This document shows positions 51,360 to 64,000 of a DNA stretch of 64,000 nucleotides, piece by piece (position 1 is the first letter of the stretch; each line of letters opens with the position of its first letter). Below the pieces are notes generated by a model. It worked only from the letters and a program-made list of their open reading frames with translations. It was not told where the DNA came from and ran no database searches. The DNA is from Atrina japonica (Eukaryota; Mollusca; Bivalvia; Pterioida; Pinnidae): positions 186,001 to 250,000 of the forward strand of contig BROG01000341.1 of assembly GCA_030159075.1 (NCBI GenBank). Reading direction: 5' to 3'. Position numbers and translations under genes: made by a program.

Positions 51360-51660
51360 AGATAACACAGATACCAAAGAATTAACTGAAAGAAGGTTCA
51401 TGAGACCATATACGAATCAGGTACGTATTGGACATACAAGGACCTCTGAAAATTCATCAAATGCCATGGAAGATTAAGCATCCACTGTCGACAGCTTACA
51501 CCCGCCGTGAAAAGACGGTTAAACTGAACTGAACAGATTGAGAAATCAATCCTCGTCATAATCGATAAAAAAAATTCAACAACCACTATCTAAATGACAC
51601 TCAGTGAAACATTGTAGTTGTAGAAAAGGTCATTATACCGAAAAATTCATAACTAGATTT
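51360..51660 (-). repeat. Retroelement family B, degenerate tail copy
   Basis: Same orientation as copies 1 and 2. It shares CATCCACTGTCGACAGCTTA (compare CCTGTCGACCGGTCA), CACCCGCCGTGA and ACTCAGTGAAACA. The RT-coding part is missing. Confidence 0.65.
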
Positions 51661-52168
<508 letters not shown>

Positions 52169-52234
52169 GTATGCATCAAGGACAGTTGCTGTATTTATTT
52201 AAAGTGCAAAAATATTATCAAAAATACTTGCAAA

Positions 52235-52625
52235 ATCAATGTTGAACCCAAACAGACAACGTCAAATATTTTACCCAACCAGGCTTGAGAATCAATACAT
52301 TAGATAGTTTAACTAACCAATGTTGCGAATCAATAAATCATATATATTTAAAACATTCAGTGTTGAAAATCAATAAGTCGGGTATTTTTAAAAGTCAATA
52401 AATAAGATATCTAAACCAATCAGTGATGGGAATTAATAAATCAGATATTTTTTAACCAACCAAAGCTGGGAACCAATGATTCTTTTTTGTAACCAACCAA
52501 TGTTGAGAGCCAATAATTAAGCTATTTTAACCAATCAGTGTAACCAATCAACCAATGGTGAGGGCCAATACATCATATATTTTAAACAACTATTTTTTAG
52601 AATCAATAAATCAGATATTTTTTTT
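52235..52625 (+). repeat. Degenerate minisatellite with CCAAT-rich units
   Basis: About nine imperfect units of roughly 40-48 bases on the theme AACCAACCAATGTTGAGAAT plus CAATAAATCAGATATTTTT. Most units carry one CCAAT or CCAATCAGTG word. Confidence 0.75.
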
Positions 52626-53238
52626 TCATTTATGACTAGATTACCAAGACAATTCGTCCGTGGACAATAGCGGATAAAGCAAACTTCTACTATAAGGACA
52701 TGTCGCGACTTATATTTTGGATGTTATACCGACTTCTGTTTGCTTTATTCCTATCAATACAAAAGATATAAAAGCATCAATTCAAAATATTTGTTTTTCA
52801 TGCAAATTTATAAAGTACACCACTTGTATAAAAGATCATACTGAAAAAATAACCGTTATAAATTCATCTGTTGAAACAATATATCCAATATGAACTGTTA
52901 AGTCGAAATTATTTTCCCAAAAGTGTGATATCTGTTCATCTAAAATAGGCAAATCGTATTGATTCGCAAATAAATTGTTATTTGCTAAAGATTGGCTGAA
53001 TTAGGTTCCAAATACACAACAGACAAAATGTGGCGGTTTTATAGATTATTGACACACACTTTTATAGAGTTACGTCATATGTAAGTATGATGGACGACCA
53101 TGCTGTTGGAAAGGTGTCGAAATAAGACATTGAAAACGAGGTTATTTTCTCATTTTGAACGGCACAAGGCTCATAATTCACACGCTCTGAAAGAAATAAT
53201 AATAATGATATCTGAGCAATTATCTCTAAATTATATCT
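52626..53238. other. AT-rich sequence, no gene seen
   Basis: No supported feature. Confidence 0.4.
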
Positions 53239-53485
53239 TCAGTTAGATTGTAAAACCCGTCCTGAAACAGTAACTCAATTAATGGAATTAAAACACAAAA
53301 TATACGACTGTTCGTTTAGAAATCCTTTCTACAACTTCATTTACTTAATCCAATCACACCTCAATAGATATTCTCTGCGGGATTATTATTCAGCATTCGC
53401 ACCTATGTCAATCAAAATTTTACAAGATGGAAATCCCTCTAGTGTTCATAACTGGATAATGACATGGGGCAATGTGTCAAATTAA
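53239..53485 (+). CDS. Possible terminal coding exon, unrecognised
   Basis: The frame is open from a TGA near 53214. A plausible acceptor (TTATATCTTCAG) ends at about 53241, followed by about 81 codons to TAA at 53483. The sequence includes LDCKTRPETVTQLMELKHKI, YDCSFRNPFYNFIYLIQSHL and YSLRDYYSAFAPMSIKILQD, and ends NWIMTWGNVSN. The composition is protein-like (aromatic, charged and Pro residues well mixed), with no internal repeat. An ATG at 53282 is an alternative start. I recognise no family and see no partner exon. Confidence 0.27.
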
Positions 53486-54282
53486 TTTGATTAATGCTTA
53501 TTTATCATAAACCAGAGTGCTTGGTAAGATGGAGTTTGTTCTCCGGGGTAATTTTACATTTGTAAACGTTAGACGATGACGGGTCAGACAAAGTACACAA
53601 TGATCAAGCTAGGGATGATTCTTACAGACTTTAAGTTCAATTTAAAGTTACAGTGATGATGATCAAGGTGTAAAGACATAATGTTTATTGACTCTTTTCA
53701 AGGAGAAGTGCTCAAGTGAGAAATAAAACGAATTTCCTAAGCCATCAATAGATCACTTTTGCCTACATTTTCGGCTACAGCTACAAAAATGCAATAAATT
53801 CACTATAACCGTTCTTGTTGTAGTAATATAAATTTAGATATACATCCTTGTGCAGCTAATGTCTGAATAAGAAGTCTTTGTGTAGCGTTAGTCTGTTTAA
53901 GAAGCCTTGAAGGATAGGTATAAAGGCGCGAAAACAATAATTACAACAGAAAATGATATCAGCTTCAGCTAATATAATATGAGAGTATTACTCTATGTCC
54001 CGGCAACTTTGAAGAGGTATTTTTTGATATTACATAAAAAGTCGTCGCCTAGGAACATCATTAATGCAGTTACTTAGTGTAATCTTATCCCAACTGATTA
54101 CGTTTCAACATTCAGTTAATATTAAATAATCGCGAATTGCTAAATTCTATTCACGAACTTTCTTGAAATTAAAACCAGATGTTTACATACAATGTTCATG
54201 ACAACGATTCACGTGCAGAAGTGTTGGGTCGAGTTTTTCAATCCAGTGTGCATGATATCTAAAGAGTTATCAGATGTATATC
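53486..54282. other. AT-rich sequence, no gene seen
   Basis: A two-unit similarity at about 53855-53915 (TCTGAATAAGAAGTCTTTGT / TCTGTTTAAGAAGCC) is too small to call an array. Confidence 0.4.
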
Positions 54283-54555
54283 CCTCAATTGAAATAATAG
54301 ACTATTCCTATGAAAACAAACAACAATGGCCGCCGCCATTACCGCTAATCAAGTTCAGAAAACCAAATAAGATTTAACTAGGATCCTCTAGTATTGAAGG
54401 GTCCCTGTTGTGTTAAAATGCCAAAAAAAAACGATTATGAATTTGACCTTATTTGAATAGAATAGCAATTTTATTTGCATATCGATGGTTTCTTTTACTT
54501 TATCGGGTTTTCTTTAACTAAAAAAACACTTTTCAGGTTTGCTGGGACACACGGT
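54283..54555. repeat. Dispersed repeat family D, copy 2
   Basis: Matches 32038-32275 in the same orientation. This copy has extra bases after CCGCCGCCATTACCG and in a TTTACTTTATCGGG segment. Element type unknown. Confidence 0.7.
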
Positions 54556-54619
54556 AGATGAATATTTCGTGTGGTGAAGAAATGAACTTAAAGACATATT
54601 AATTGTCACTCAGTGTATC

Positions 54620-54765
54620 AAATTCCTGCTGGACACATGGTCCAATTCCGTTTGAGATTAAAAAATGCTGTCAATGTTGAGACCATTTGAATATTCGATT
54701 TGTTGTATTGTAATGAACTTTGAGTTTCGATCATCAATTGGTACTTCTTCATTTTTACTTTTATT
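54620..54765 (+). repeat. Dispersed repeat family C
   Basis: Shares GTTGAGACCATTTG, TTGTTGTATTGTAATG (for CGTCGTGTTATAATTG) and ATTGGTACTTCTTCA with the 27341 copy. Confidence 0.7.
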
Positions 54766-56439
54766 TTCTTTTTTAATGCGGTAAAACCGAGTAAGCATGT
54801 GAAACAAGAATATTGTTGAATTCCTGAGCAGGATTACAAAAAATCCATTTGAGATATGTTAATATGTCCAGTTTAACCTCAATCGGGAAGCTTTTCTTGC
54901 ATTCAATAGTGGTAGAAAATGATCGGTAACATATTCTGCAAGACATTTTGGTGTTTAGTTGTAAAACTGAAATGGTATTTTCTTCGGTAATATTACAGTA
55001 CTTCAATACCTCAGTTTCCATGAAAAGAATCTAGATCGTTGTCTAGAATTACTTTTGGCCATTAGCCTATCATAAGCGCATTTGGAATATAGATCACTGC
55101 ATAATTAATTAGATCCACTGGCATAATTACCTCATAAAATGCTAATTATAAGCAATAGAATTTTTTTTTGCCACAAGGAAACGTTATTTCATGTATTGGT
55201 TTTTTTTTTACATCAATACACATTAGTTTTCAATAGTAAAACAATGCGATTTTGAGAGACAATTTGCATCAAAAATAGTTTTACAGTGCCTGATATTTAT
55301 ATTTTCAAAATTTCTGTGGAACATATGTAAGACAGCAGCTGACTGCGCTTAATTTGTTTTTGTTGAAGTCTTCATGAATTTCAATTGATTGTACTCACAT
55401 TTCATTAATTTTTCCATCTTTATCAAGGTAAACAGTGTAATTCTCAAATCATGCCTCTGTAGTGTAGCAGCCACGAATTATTAATAATCTGTAAATCAGT
55501 TAAATCACGAATATGGGATTTCCAATTTCTGAAAAAAGAATTAAAGTCGATGGTCCTTCCCTTAAAAGTATTGCAGGTGGATTTCTATTCGAACACTAGC
55601 TTATGTAATTACTAACTTTGTACTCAGTAGCATTGTGAGGAAGCAACAAATATACGTTATTTTGTCATCAGTGTTTGATCGTTAATCATCTTTGAATGTA
55701 TGTGAGGGTCAAACAAATGCATGTGAATTTGAAAAGTTGAAATGTTGCAATGTCTAGAAATTAAAGAATAATAGATACAAAAACTCGAATCTACCACCGG
55801 AAGTGTTTAAAAGTAAGTCCTACGAGTAACTATTATCCATCAATCGGTGCAAGTGTATTTTAATTTTTCTTTATTACTGAAATGCAGAAGAAAATCGTAG
55901 GCATGTGTTAGTAAAAGTACAAGTTAACCTAACATCCTGAATTAGCAATTTTTGCGACATTCTCCTTTTCAAATAATTGCGAAGAATAGTTTTTTATTTC
56001 ATGCGAAATATATTGACAACACTCGATCAATATTAAAGACAATTTCTATTACAACTCGAGGAACATTTGTTACATAATGACCATATCACTCACATGCTTA
56101 ATAACTACTTGACTAGCAAAATTGATTATAAAGTTAAACAGGATACTTCCTAGTAAAGTCCAGATTATCTTATCTTTGTAACAAGTGATATAAAAATTGG
56201 CATTTGTTAAAAGCATACATTTATATATATTTAATTAATTAATTAAGGTGTATATTAAACAAATAAATCCGCATATCATTACATTGTTTTATTTAAAAGG
56301 TGTATTAATAAAGAAATGGGTTAATCAATTAGTTGATGATTAAAAATATAGCTGTGATCGAAATTTTGGAGGGTTTTATGAACAAATTAGCACTTCCCAG
56401 AAGGCAATCAGTATAAAAGCAGAATACAAAAAGTACAGA
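54766..56439. other. AT-rich sequence, no gene seen
   Basis: A minus-strand frame at 54773-55021 starts with ATG and contains MSCRICYRSF, but has no supported family and directly abuts a family C copy. It is left uncalled. Confidence 0.4.
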
Positions 56440-56595
56440 TACTTATTTGTACATCATGAGAACATTTATAACACATGCAAATATGGTGCATATTGGACTT
56501 AAATGATATGTTGGGTACTTCTGAGGTGGAAACATTTGTCTCGGTAGAGTTAGTATCCGCTGTCGACCTGTCAAAAATGAAAACAAATAAAGAAT
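56440..56595 (-). repeat. Retroelement family B tail fragment
   Basis: ATCCGCTGTCGACCTGTCA and the preceding TATTGGACTTAAATGA..ACTTCTGAGGTGG segment match the family B tail, strongly diverged. Confidence 0.5.
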
Positions 56596-57215
<620 letters not shown>

Positions 57216-57550
57216 CCGACTTATTGGGCATTCAACAAATGACATTAGTGCGTCCTCGACACAAAATAAATTATTTATTTCAGCAGTTTTTACATCGGAA
57301 TTGATGTAAATGATTGTCTTTATACATCTAATTACCGCTGCCGGTAAACTGTTAAATTTCCAGGTGAATCATTTCCCGCAAGAGTAAAATGACTTTAAAG
57401 ACGAATACAATTCAGTGAATGTGTTATCCTGGTACGTATTGTGTGCAACCGAACTCTCAAGTGTTTGGGTTCCTCCCCTCGTGTATAGAATATGCGCTTA
57501 TTTATCGATGCTTAAAACACGATTATGATATATAAAAATATTTAATTCAC

Positions 57551-57702
57551 ATACATGTATGCATACCAACCTACTTACCTACATACCTATCTACATACAT
57601 ACATACATACATACATACATACATACATACATACATACATACATACATAAATACATACATAAATACATACATACATACATACATACATCAATACATACAT
57701 AC
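57551..57702 (+). repeat. (ACAT)n microsatellite with ACCT start
   Basis: CTAC/ACCT units lead into ACAT units, with a few AAAT and TCAAT variants. The Tyr/Ile/His-rich frame over it is an artefact. Confidence 0.95.
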
Positions 57703-57894
57703 TATATTTATTTTAGATTTAAAATACCCTTTATTTTCTTATGTCAGAAATTTCATGTAAATAGAAGTTTCCACCGTGCAATGCTAATTGACTTGGAAAA
57801 TCTCCAATATCGCAGTTTATATATGCAAGGTATGTTTGGTTTATGTAATGGAAATTATTTACCCATTTACCTGACTAAAAAGGGCAAATATCAA

Positions 57895-58225
57895 TATAGG
57901 TTTGTGTATACAAACAATTTTACGGTCGGCATAATGACCTTGTTTGCGATTAATGTTTCACTAAATAAAATGTTAAGTTACCTGTTTGATAGCAGTTGTT
58001 GAGTCATCTGTAACAATTGAGACGAGGATTTCTTTCTCTCTCATGCACTTGAATTTGACTGTGGACTCGCAACGGATGTGACCGGTCAACAGAGGATGCT
58101 TATTCCTCCTGACTACCTGATTCCACCTCTGGATTTTCAGAGATCCGTGTTTGTCCAGTATTCACCAGATTTATATATGTATCCTGGAAATCCTGAAGAT
58201 GTATACTTTGGTACCTGAGATTTGT
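57895..58225 (+). pseudogene. Retroelement family B copy, RT C-terminus and tail, coding strand plus
   Basis: ATTTTACGGTCGGCATAATG corresponds to the FYGRYN region near the RT C-terminus of copy 2. It is followed by the stop and a tail with TTTGACTGTGGACTCGCAAC, GACCGGTCAACAGAGGATGC and GATCCGTGTTTGTCCAGT. The coding part is only a short broken stub. Confidence 0.7.
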
Positions 58226-59240
58226 ATAACAACCAACGTCTAATTCAAGAGACCTGACTGCCTGATAAATGTAATTCACATTTTGTCACAATTTTCTTGA
58301 TTATGATAAATCCTATAAACTCTCTGTTATCAAATCAAAACAACATCAATACCACTACTCCTTAAGAAATTTGCCCCTGTAACACTTAACTCAAAATGTG
58401 GTAACAAAATTGTAATTCTTCATTTGTTTACTTTTATCCACGATTGTGGATGGGACAGAAAATTATTTTTTACAATTATAGTTTTGCAAAAAAGTGGTAA
58501 TAAAATTTTATATATTATTGTAGGAGAAAAAGAAGCTCAATTATAACTTATACACAATAATTTAATTCCTACATGTTTGATACAGTAGCACTTCTGTCTA
58601 TAATATGCATATAAGGCAAAAAACTACAACTGAAAATATTCTTCTTTACATTGTAATACACTACAGGATGAAAATAAGTTGATGACGCAAATTTTGAAGT
58701 GCCCATATCTAAAAGGAAATAAATATGGCACCAAATATTTTACCAGATACATTTTATTGATTTTAATGAAACATCGTAGAACTACATTTTGTATTCATAC
58801 GCGCCATACTATTGTGTTAACAGTCTGAAGTTTTCATGCCCACATATATGTGCTAATATGTAATCACTACACTGAGGATTTAGACTTCAATGTCTGATTG
58901 ATAAAGTTTAATGTTTACTTAATGCTGGCAGTTGTATGCCTACTAGAGCAATGTTTACTATTTAATTATAGATTTGTTGGCTACGAAAACACTGTGATTG
59001 ATCTGATGCATTTTGTGTGTATCCCAGAGAGTGTTTATACATACAATGTTATGGCATAGTATAACCAAAGCTGTATCATTTGTCACCTTGTTACAGTACT
59101 TACAGTATCACGGTTTGTTGATTCATATACATGTATTATTCAAATGCTATTTTGGTCCCAAGCAGCCGCAGTACTCGACTCGGGGAAAGATCATTAGAAC
59201 AGATTAACTACCGTCCTGACATTGCAATAATCTATGTCGT
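58226..59240. other. AT-rich sequence, no gene seen
   Basis: No supported feature. Confidence 0.45.
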
Positions 59241-59244
59241 TTGA

Positions 59245-59390
59245 TTATCCTTCCGGGCACCTGATCCCATCCCGCTTGTGATTCACATTTGTTCTTCGTG
59301 TTGGGACCTTTGTTATATCTCTTTGCCGTGCTCTAATTGGAGTTTCGAATATCCATTGGTACTTCTTCGATATACTTTGAATGAAGATCC
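59245..59390 (+). repeat. Dispersed repeat family C
   Basis: GGGCACCTGATCCCATCCCG, GTTCTTCGTGTTGGGACC and CATTGGTACTTCTTCGAT match the 27341 copy. The 106-codon frame at 59278-59598 starts inside it and is not supported. Confidence 0.7.
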
Positions 59391-59994
59391 AGAAGATAAA
59401 ATATGTCAGAAACTTTATGTAAAATCATTACATAATATACTGTGTACAATAATGAATGTAATCTACTTTTATACAAAAAGTCATGCTTCACACACTAGCC
59501 AAATGAATATGAAAGAGCATTCTGTAATACAGCAGTTACTGTGTGTTTCAAACTATCTTTTCAAAATAATTCTCAACCAGGCAGACTTAAACCTGTAATG
59601 TCAACGTTTAATTATATTTTAAAAATTGACACAAGAAAGATTTTTATCTGTCTTTAAAGTTTGCGATAATAACGCCATGGTTGTTCCAAGTTCACTCACA
59701 GCATGGTAATTTGGAGGTGCGTACATATTGATATAACGAAATTAGAACGAATCGAATAAACATGCCTTTCACTTTGGAGGTTACAATTCCATATTTTGAT
59801 ATTGCCATTGTCATATATATTCCATACCCAAGAATCGACATTGCGTCAATATTTCGTTCCATACGTCCTCACATAAATCAAGAAATAAAAAACCCCAAAA
59901 CGTAACAACGTCCTTCCTGGAAATCCAGCCTTTACATGCTAAATCTACTCGTGTACCTGTTCCTATTGGATCACATTTGTTGTTTCGGAGCTCA
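59391..59994. other. AT-rich sequence, no gene seen
   Basis: No supported feature. Confidence 0.4.
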
Positions 59995-60240
59995 CGCTAC
60001 TTATATATTATAGCTCAACGGATGAAATCTAATTGACAGAAACCATTGTCCTGAGCATGTGTTTGTTTGTTTTGGGGTTTTTTTGTATTTATATTTTGGG
60101 GGTTTTTTTGTTTGTTTGTTTGTTTTGTTTTGTTATTTATTTATTTTTTTTCTGTTTTTTTTTTTTTATTTATTTATTTTTTTTCTGTTTTTTTTTTTAT
60201 TTACAAAACTATAACTTTAGTATTACATGTATGTGTGTAA
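59995..60240 (-). repeat. Family A copy split by a T-rich expansion
   Basis: The minus strand reads family A from AAAGTTATAGTTTTGTAAA (60203-60222) through a 140-base A-rich stretch to CTCAGGACAATGGTTTCTGT and CAATTAGATTTCATC (60012-60055). In other copies these two blocks lie only some 10-25 bases apart. The T-rich part (60056-60200) has GTTT, GGTTTTTT and TTTA units. Confidence 0.7.
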
Positions 60241-60329
60241 CAGTATAACATCCACATCCACTGGGTCGCTGACGCTGACTTCAGTACCTGGTATTTCAGT
60301 ACTAGCTAATTATTGTATACTTAAATTAT

Positions 60330-60503
60330 ATTTCACAGTGGTTGCTGTTAGATGGATTTAGGAATACGTTGATGTTATTTATGGCCTTGGGTGATACCAC
60401 TTTTTGTTTCAGAAATCTACATCTATTCTAAAACTCAACTGATGAAATCTCATTATCCTCCTTTTTGTTTTTACAAAACTATTACTTTGGTATAATGTGT
60501 ACA
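60330..60503 (-). repeat. Dispersed repeat family A
   Basis: The + strand shows the complement of the family: CACAGTGGTTGCTG, TTATGGCCTTGGGTGATACC, CTCAACTGATGAAATCTCAT and ACAAAACTATTACTTTGGTA. Confidence 0.75.
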
Positions 60504-61021
60504 ATAATTTCACAATACTTTGTAAACACTAACCGTTCAGTACTGAAGTTTGCTCATAATCCTAGACTATAAATTCCACATGATGATTTACATTTGACCT
60601 AACCTTCTGCTTCCAAACTTCAGTTTCTATATCATAATTATTCTGTTTGCAGTGTTCTTACATGAGGTTCCTCTACTATTGATTGGCTTTTAATGCAGTT
60701 ATAGAATACATTATTTATAAACCGAGGGAATAGCGACTTTTGGTTCAATACTCCAGTATTTCCTTTACATTATTTCAATATAACAAATACCGATAATTGT
60801 TTTTAAAAATGTTACTTTTTAACCTGTAAAATGTAAGAGTAATATAAATAAAGTAATATAAAATAAAATAATAGTATTAGAATGCGATACATTGGTTATT
60901 TATCTGAATACCACATGCCAAGTCAGATTGACCCTAGTCATAAATTGATATTCACTTTTATTTTATCATTGTGACATATCTTAATCACCTCTTTTGGAGA
61001 CATTTGGAAAACCGTTACCAA
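60504..61021. other. AT-rich sequence, no gene seen
   Basis: No supported feature. Confidence 0.4.
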
Positions 61022-63675
61022 CACTGGAACACGTCCCTGTATTATTATAAAATTATGCAAATTTCATAACAATGGTCAAAATCATCCACACTACTGGGAT
61101 CCGTCATTATATATTTTAAAGAAGACATTGTATTCACAATCAACATAATCTAAAACACGTCACTGTTTAACTTGAGCAAAACATTACAACCATTGTCAAA
61201 ATCATACACATCACTGGAACATATCTCTGTTTAAATTGAGCAAAACATTATAACCATCGTCATAATCATACACATCACTGGAACATGTTACTGTTTATTT
61301 TGAGCAAAACATTACAACCATTGTCAAAATCATACACATCACTGGCAGATTTCACTGTTTAAATTGAGCAAAACATTATAACCACTGTCATAATCATACA
61401 CATCACTGGAACATTTCACTTTTTAATTTAAGCAAAGTTTTATTACCATTGTCAAAATCTTACACACTGGAACATGCCATTGTTTAATTTGAGCAAAACA
61501 TTACAACCATTGTCAAAATCATACACGTCACTGGAACATGTTACTGTTTAATTTGAGCAAAACATTATAACCATTGCCAAATTCATACACACTGGTACAT
61601 ATCACTGTTTAATTTGGGCAAAACATTATAACCATTGTCAAAATCTTACACATCACTGGAACATATCACTGTTTAATTTGGGCAAAACATTATAACCATT
61701 GCCAAATTCATACACACTGGTACATATCACTGTTTAATTTGGGCAAAACATTATAACCATTGTCAAAATCTTACACACTGGAACATGCCATTGTTTAATT
61801 TGGGCAAAACATTATAACCATTGTCAAAATCTTACACATCACTGGAACATATCACTGTTTAATTTGAGCAAAACATTATAACCATTGTCAAAATCATACA
61901 CATCACTGGAACATGTTACTGTTTAAATTGAGCAAAACATTACAACCATTGTCAAAATCATACACATCACTGGAACATGTTACTGTTTAAATTGAGCAAA
62001 ACATTACAACCGTTGTCAAAATCATACACATCACTGGAACATGTTACTGTTTAAATTGAGCAAAACATTACAACCGTTGTCAAAATCATACACATCACTT
62101 GCAGATATCACTGTTTAAATTGAGCAAAACATTATAACCATCGTCAAAATCATACACATCACTGGAACATGTTACTGTTTATTTTGAGCAAAACATTATA
62201 ACCATTGACAAAATCATACACACTGGAACATGCCATTGTTTAATTTGAGCAAAACATTATAACCATTGCCAAATTCATACACGTCACTGGAACATGTCAC
62301 TGTTTTATTTAAGCAAAGTATTATTACCATTGTCCAAATCATACACACTGGAACATGCCATTGTTTAAATTGAGCAAAACGTTATAACCATTGCAAAAAT
62401 CATACACACTGGAACATATCACTGTTTAAACTGAGCAAAACATTATAACCATTGACAAAATCATACACGTCACTTGAACATATCTCTGTTTAATTTGAGC
62501 AAAACGTTATAACCATTGTCAAAATCTTACACACTGGAACATATCTCTGTTTAATTTGAGCAAAACATTATAACCATTGTCAAAATCTTACATATCACTG
62601 GAACATATCACTGTTTAATTTGAGCAAAACATTATAACCATTGTCAAAATCATACACACTGGTACACATCACTGTTTAATTTGAGCAAAACATTATAACC
62701 ATTGTCAAATCCATACACACTGGTACATATCACTGTTTAATTTGGGCTAAACATTATAACCATTGTCAAAATCATACACATCACTGGAACATATCACTAT
62801 TTAATTTGGGCAAAACATTATAACCATTGTCAAAATCATACACGTCACTGGAACATGTCACTGTTTTATTTAAGCAAAGTATTATTACCATTGTCCAAAT
62901 CATACACACTGGAACATGCCATTGTTTAAATTGAGCAAAACGTTATAACCATTGCCAAATTCATACACACTGGAACATATCACTGTTTAAACTGAACAAA
63001 ACATTATAACCATTGACAAAATCATACACGTCACTTGAACATATCTCTGCTTAATTTGACGAAAACGTTATAACCATTGTCAAAATCATACACATCACTG
63101 GAACATTTCTCTGTTAAATTTGAGCAAAACATTATAACCACTGCCAAAATCATACACACTGGTACACATCACTGTTTAATTTGGGCAAAACATTATAACC
63201 ATTGTCAAAATCATACACATCACTGGAACATTTCTCTGTTAAATTTGAGCAAAACATTATAACCACTGCCAAAATCATACACACTGGTACACATCACTGT
63301 TTAATTTTGGCAAAACATTATAACCATTCTCAAAATCATACACACCGGGATACGTCACTGTTTAATTTGAGCAAAGCGTTATAACCATTGACAAAATTAT
63401 ACACGTCACTGGATAATATCTCTGTTTGATTTGAGCAAAACATTATAACCATTGTCAAAATCATACACACTGGAACTCTTTATTGTTTAATTTGAGCAAA
63501 ACGTTATAACTATTGTCAAAATCATACACACCACTTAAACTCGTTATTGTATAATTTGAGCAAAACGTTATAACTATTGTCAGAATCATACACATCACTG
63601 GAACTCGTCATTGTTTAATTTGAGCAAAACATTACAAACATATTAGACGTCAAAATCATCCCACACACTGGAACT
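61022..63675 (+). repeat. 61/64-bp tandem array, about 40 units
   Basis: The unit reads CACTGTTTAATTTGAGCAAA, ACATTATAACCATTGTCAAA, ATCATACACATCACTGGAAC, ATAT. The 64-base type has ACACATCACTGG and the 61-base type ACACACTGG. Units differ by a few substitutions. Sub-blocks of neighbouring units repeat almost exactly (for example around 62985-63110 and 63110-63240), pointing to recent multi-unit duplication. Short + frames across the array are artefacts. Confidence 0.97.
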
Positions 63676-63681
63676 CGTGAA

Positions 63682-63772
<91 letters not shown>
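63682..63772 (+). repeat. (AT)n microsatellite at the array end
   Basis: About 90 bases of pure TA directly after the last array unit. Confidence 0.97.
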
Positions 63773-63773
<1 letters not shown>

Positions 63774-64000
63774 CAATGCAGTAAGTATCTCGATATAAAA
63801 TGTAGAAACATACATGGTAAAAAATACTAGCAATAGTATTTGATTACATTGATACGGATTACAGTAAACGTTGAATTTTTCGCGTTGGGGTGATTTACAT
63901 TAAATGCACGTTGAAGAGTTATAAATCACCCCCACGTATCAGTCCCAAAGTTATGCTAAGAAGTATCATTTTATACTGGACTGCTCAAAGTAAGTTGTGA

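Noticed and set aside
54773..55021. Minus-strand frame with CxxC (MSCRICYRSF)
   Set aside because: A single CxxC in an 82-codon frame with no paired ligands, no splice context and a repeat directly beside it.
60033..60248. Plus-strand Phe-rich 71-codon frame
   Set aside because: It is the T-rich expansion within a family A copy.

Overview
The window is non-coding, repeat-dominated eukaryotic nuclear DNA, most likely from a bivalve mollusc. The grounds are its AT-rich unique sequence with dense GATA, AT, ACAT and CT microsatellites, tRNA-derived SINE fragments whose body resembles the long SINEs widespread in molluscs, and decayed reverse-transcriptase elements of a type common in bivalve genomes. 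The organism call is inference from remembered repeat types, not from a search. No complete protein-coding gene is visible.

Region 1 (1-19109) is one asymmetric polypyrimidine tract of about 19.1 kb. The + strand is almost only C and T with isolated purines; it runs off the left edge of the window and never switches strand. Every long open frame in it (up to 1,771 codons, made of Ser/Pro/Leu/Phe on + and Arg/Lys/Glu/Gly on -) follows from the lack of purines and is rejected as coding. The tract stops abruptly inside a copy of a dispersed repeat (family C).

Region 2 (19110-35860) is AT-rich intergenic or intronic sequence with AT, CAT and GATA microsatellites, two large copies of a reverse-transcriptase retroelement (family B, coding strand minus, frameshifted), several short dispersed repeats (families A, C, D) and at least two tRNA-derived SINEs.

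Region 3 (35860-47400) is a cluster of minisatellites: an 18-bp array, a 69-bp array, a degenerate ~33-bp array broken by family A and B insertions, a 60-bp array with two alternating unit types, a 41-49-bp array broken by two family A copies, and a ~20-bp GT-rich array, with several microsatellites between and inside them.

Region 4 (47400-54300) holds the best candidates for genuine coding sequence. One is a minus-strand first exon (47899-48311) of a claudin/PMP22-like tetraspan membrane protein. Divergent to it is a plus-strand, frame-broken membrane-protein-like segment (48758-49261). A possible terminal exon lies at 53239-53485. None has a visible complete gene around it.

Region 5 (54300-64000) returns to AT-rich sequence with family A-D repeats and microsatellites, and ends in a ~2.6 kb tandem array of 61/64-bp units next to an (AT)n tract. 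The genes do not form a visible pathway; the window is mainly a record of repeat birth, nesting and expansion.
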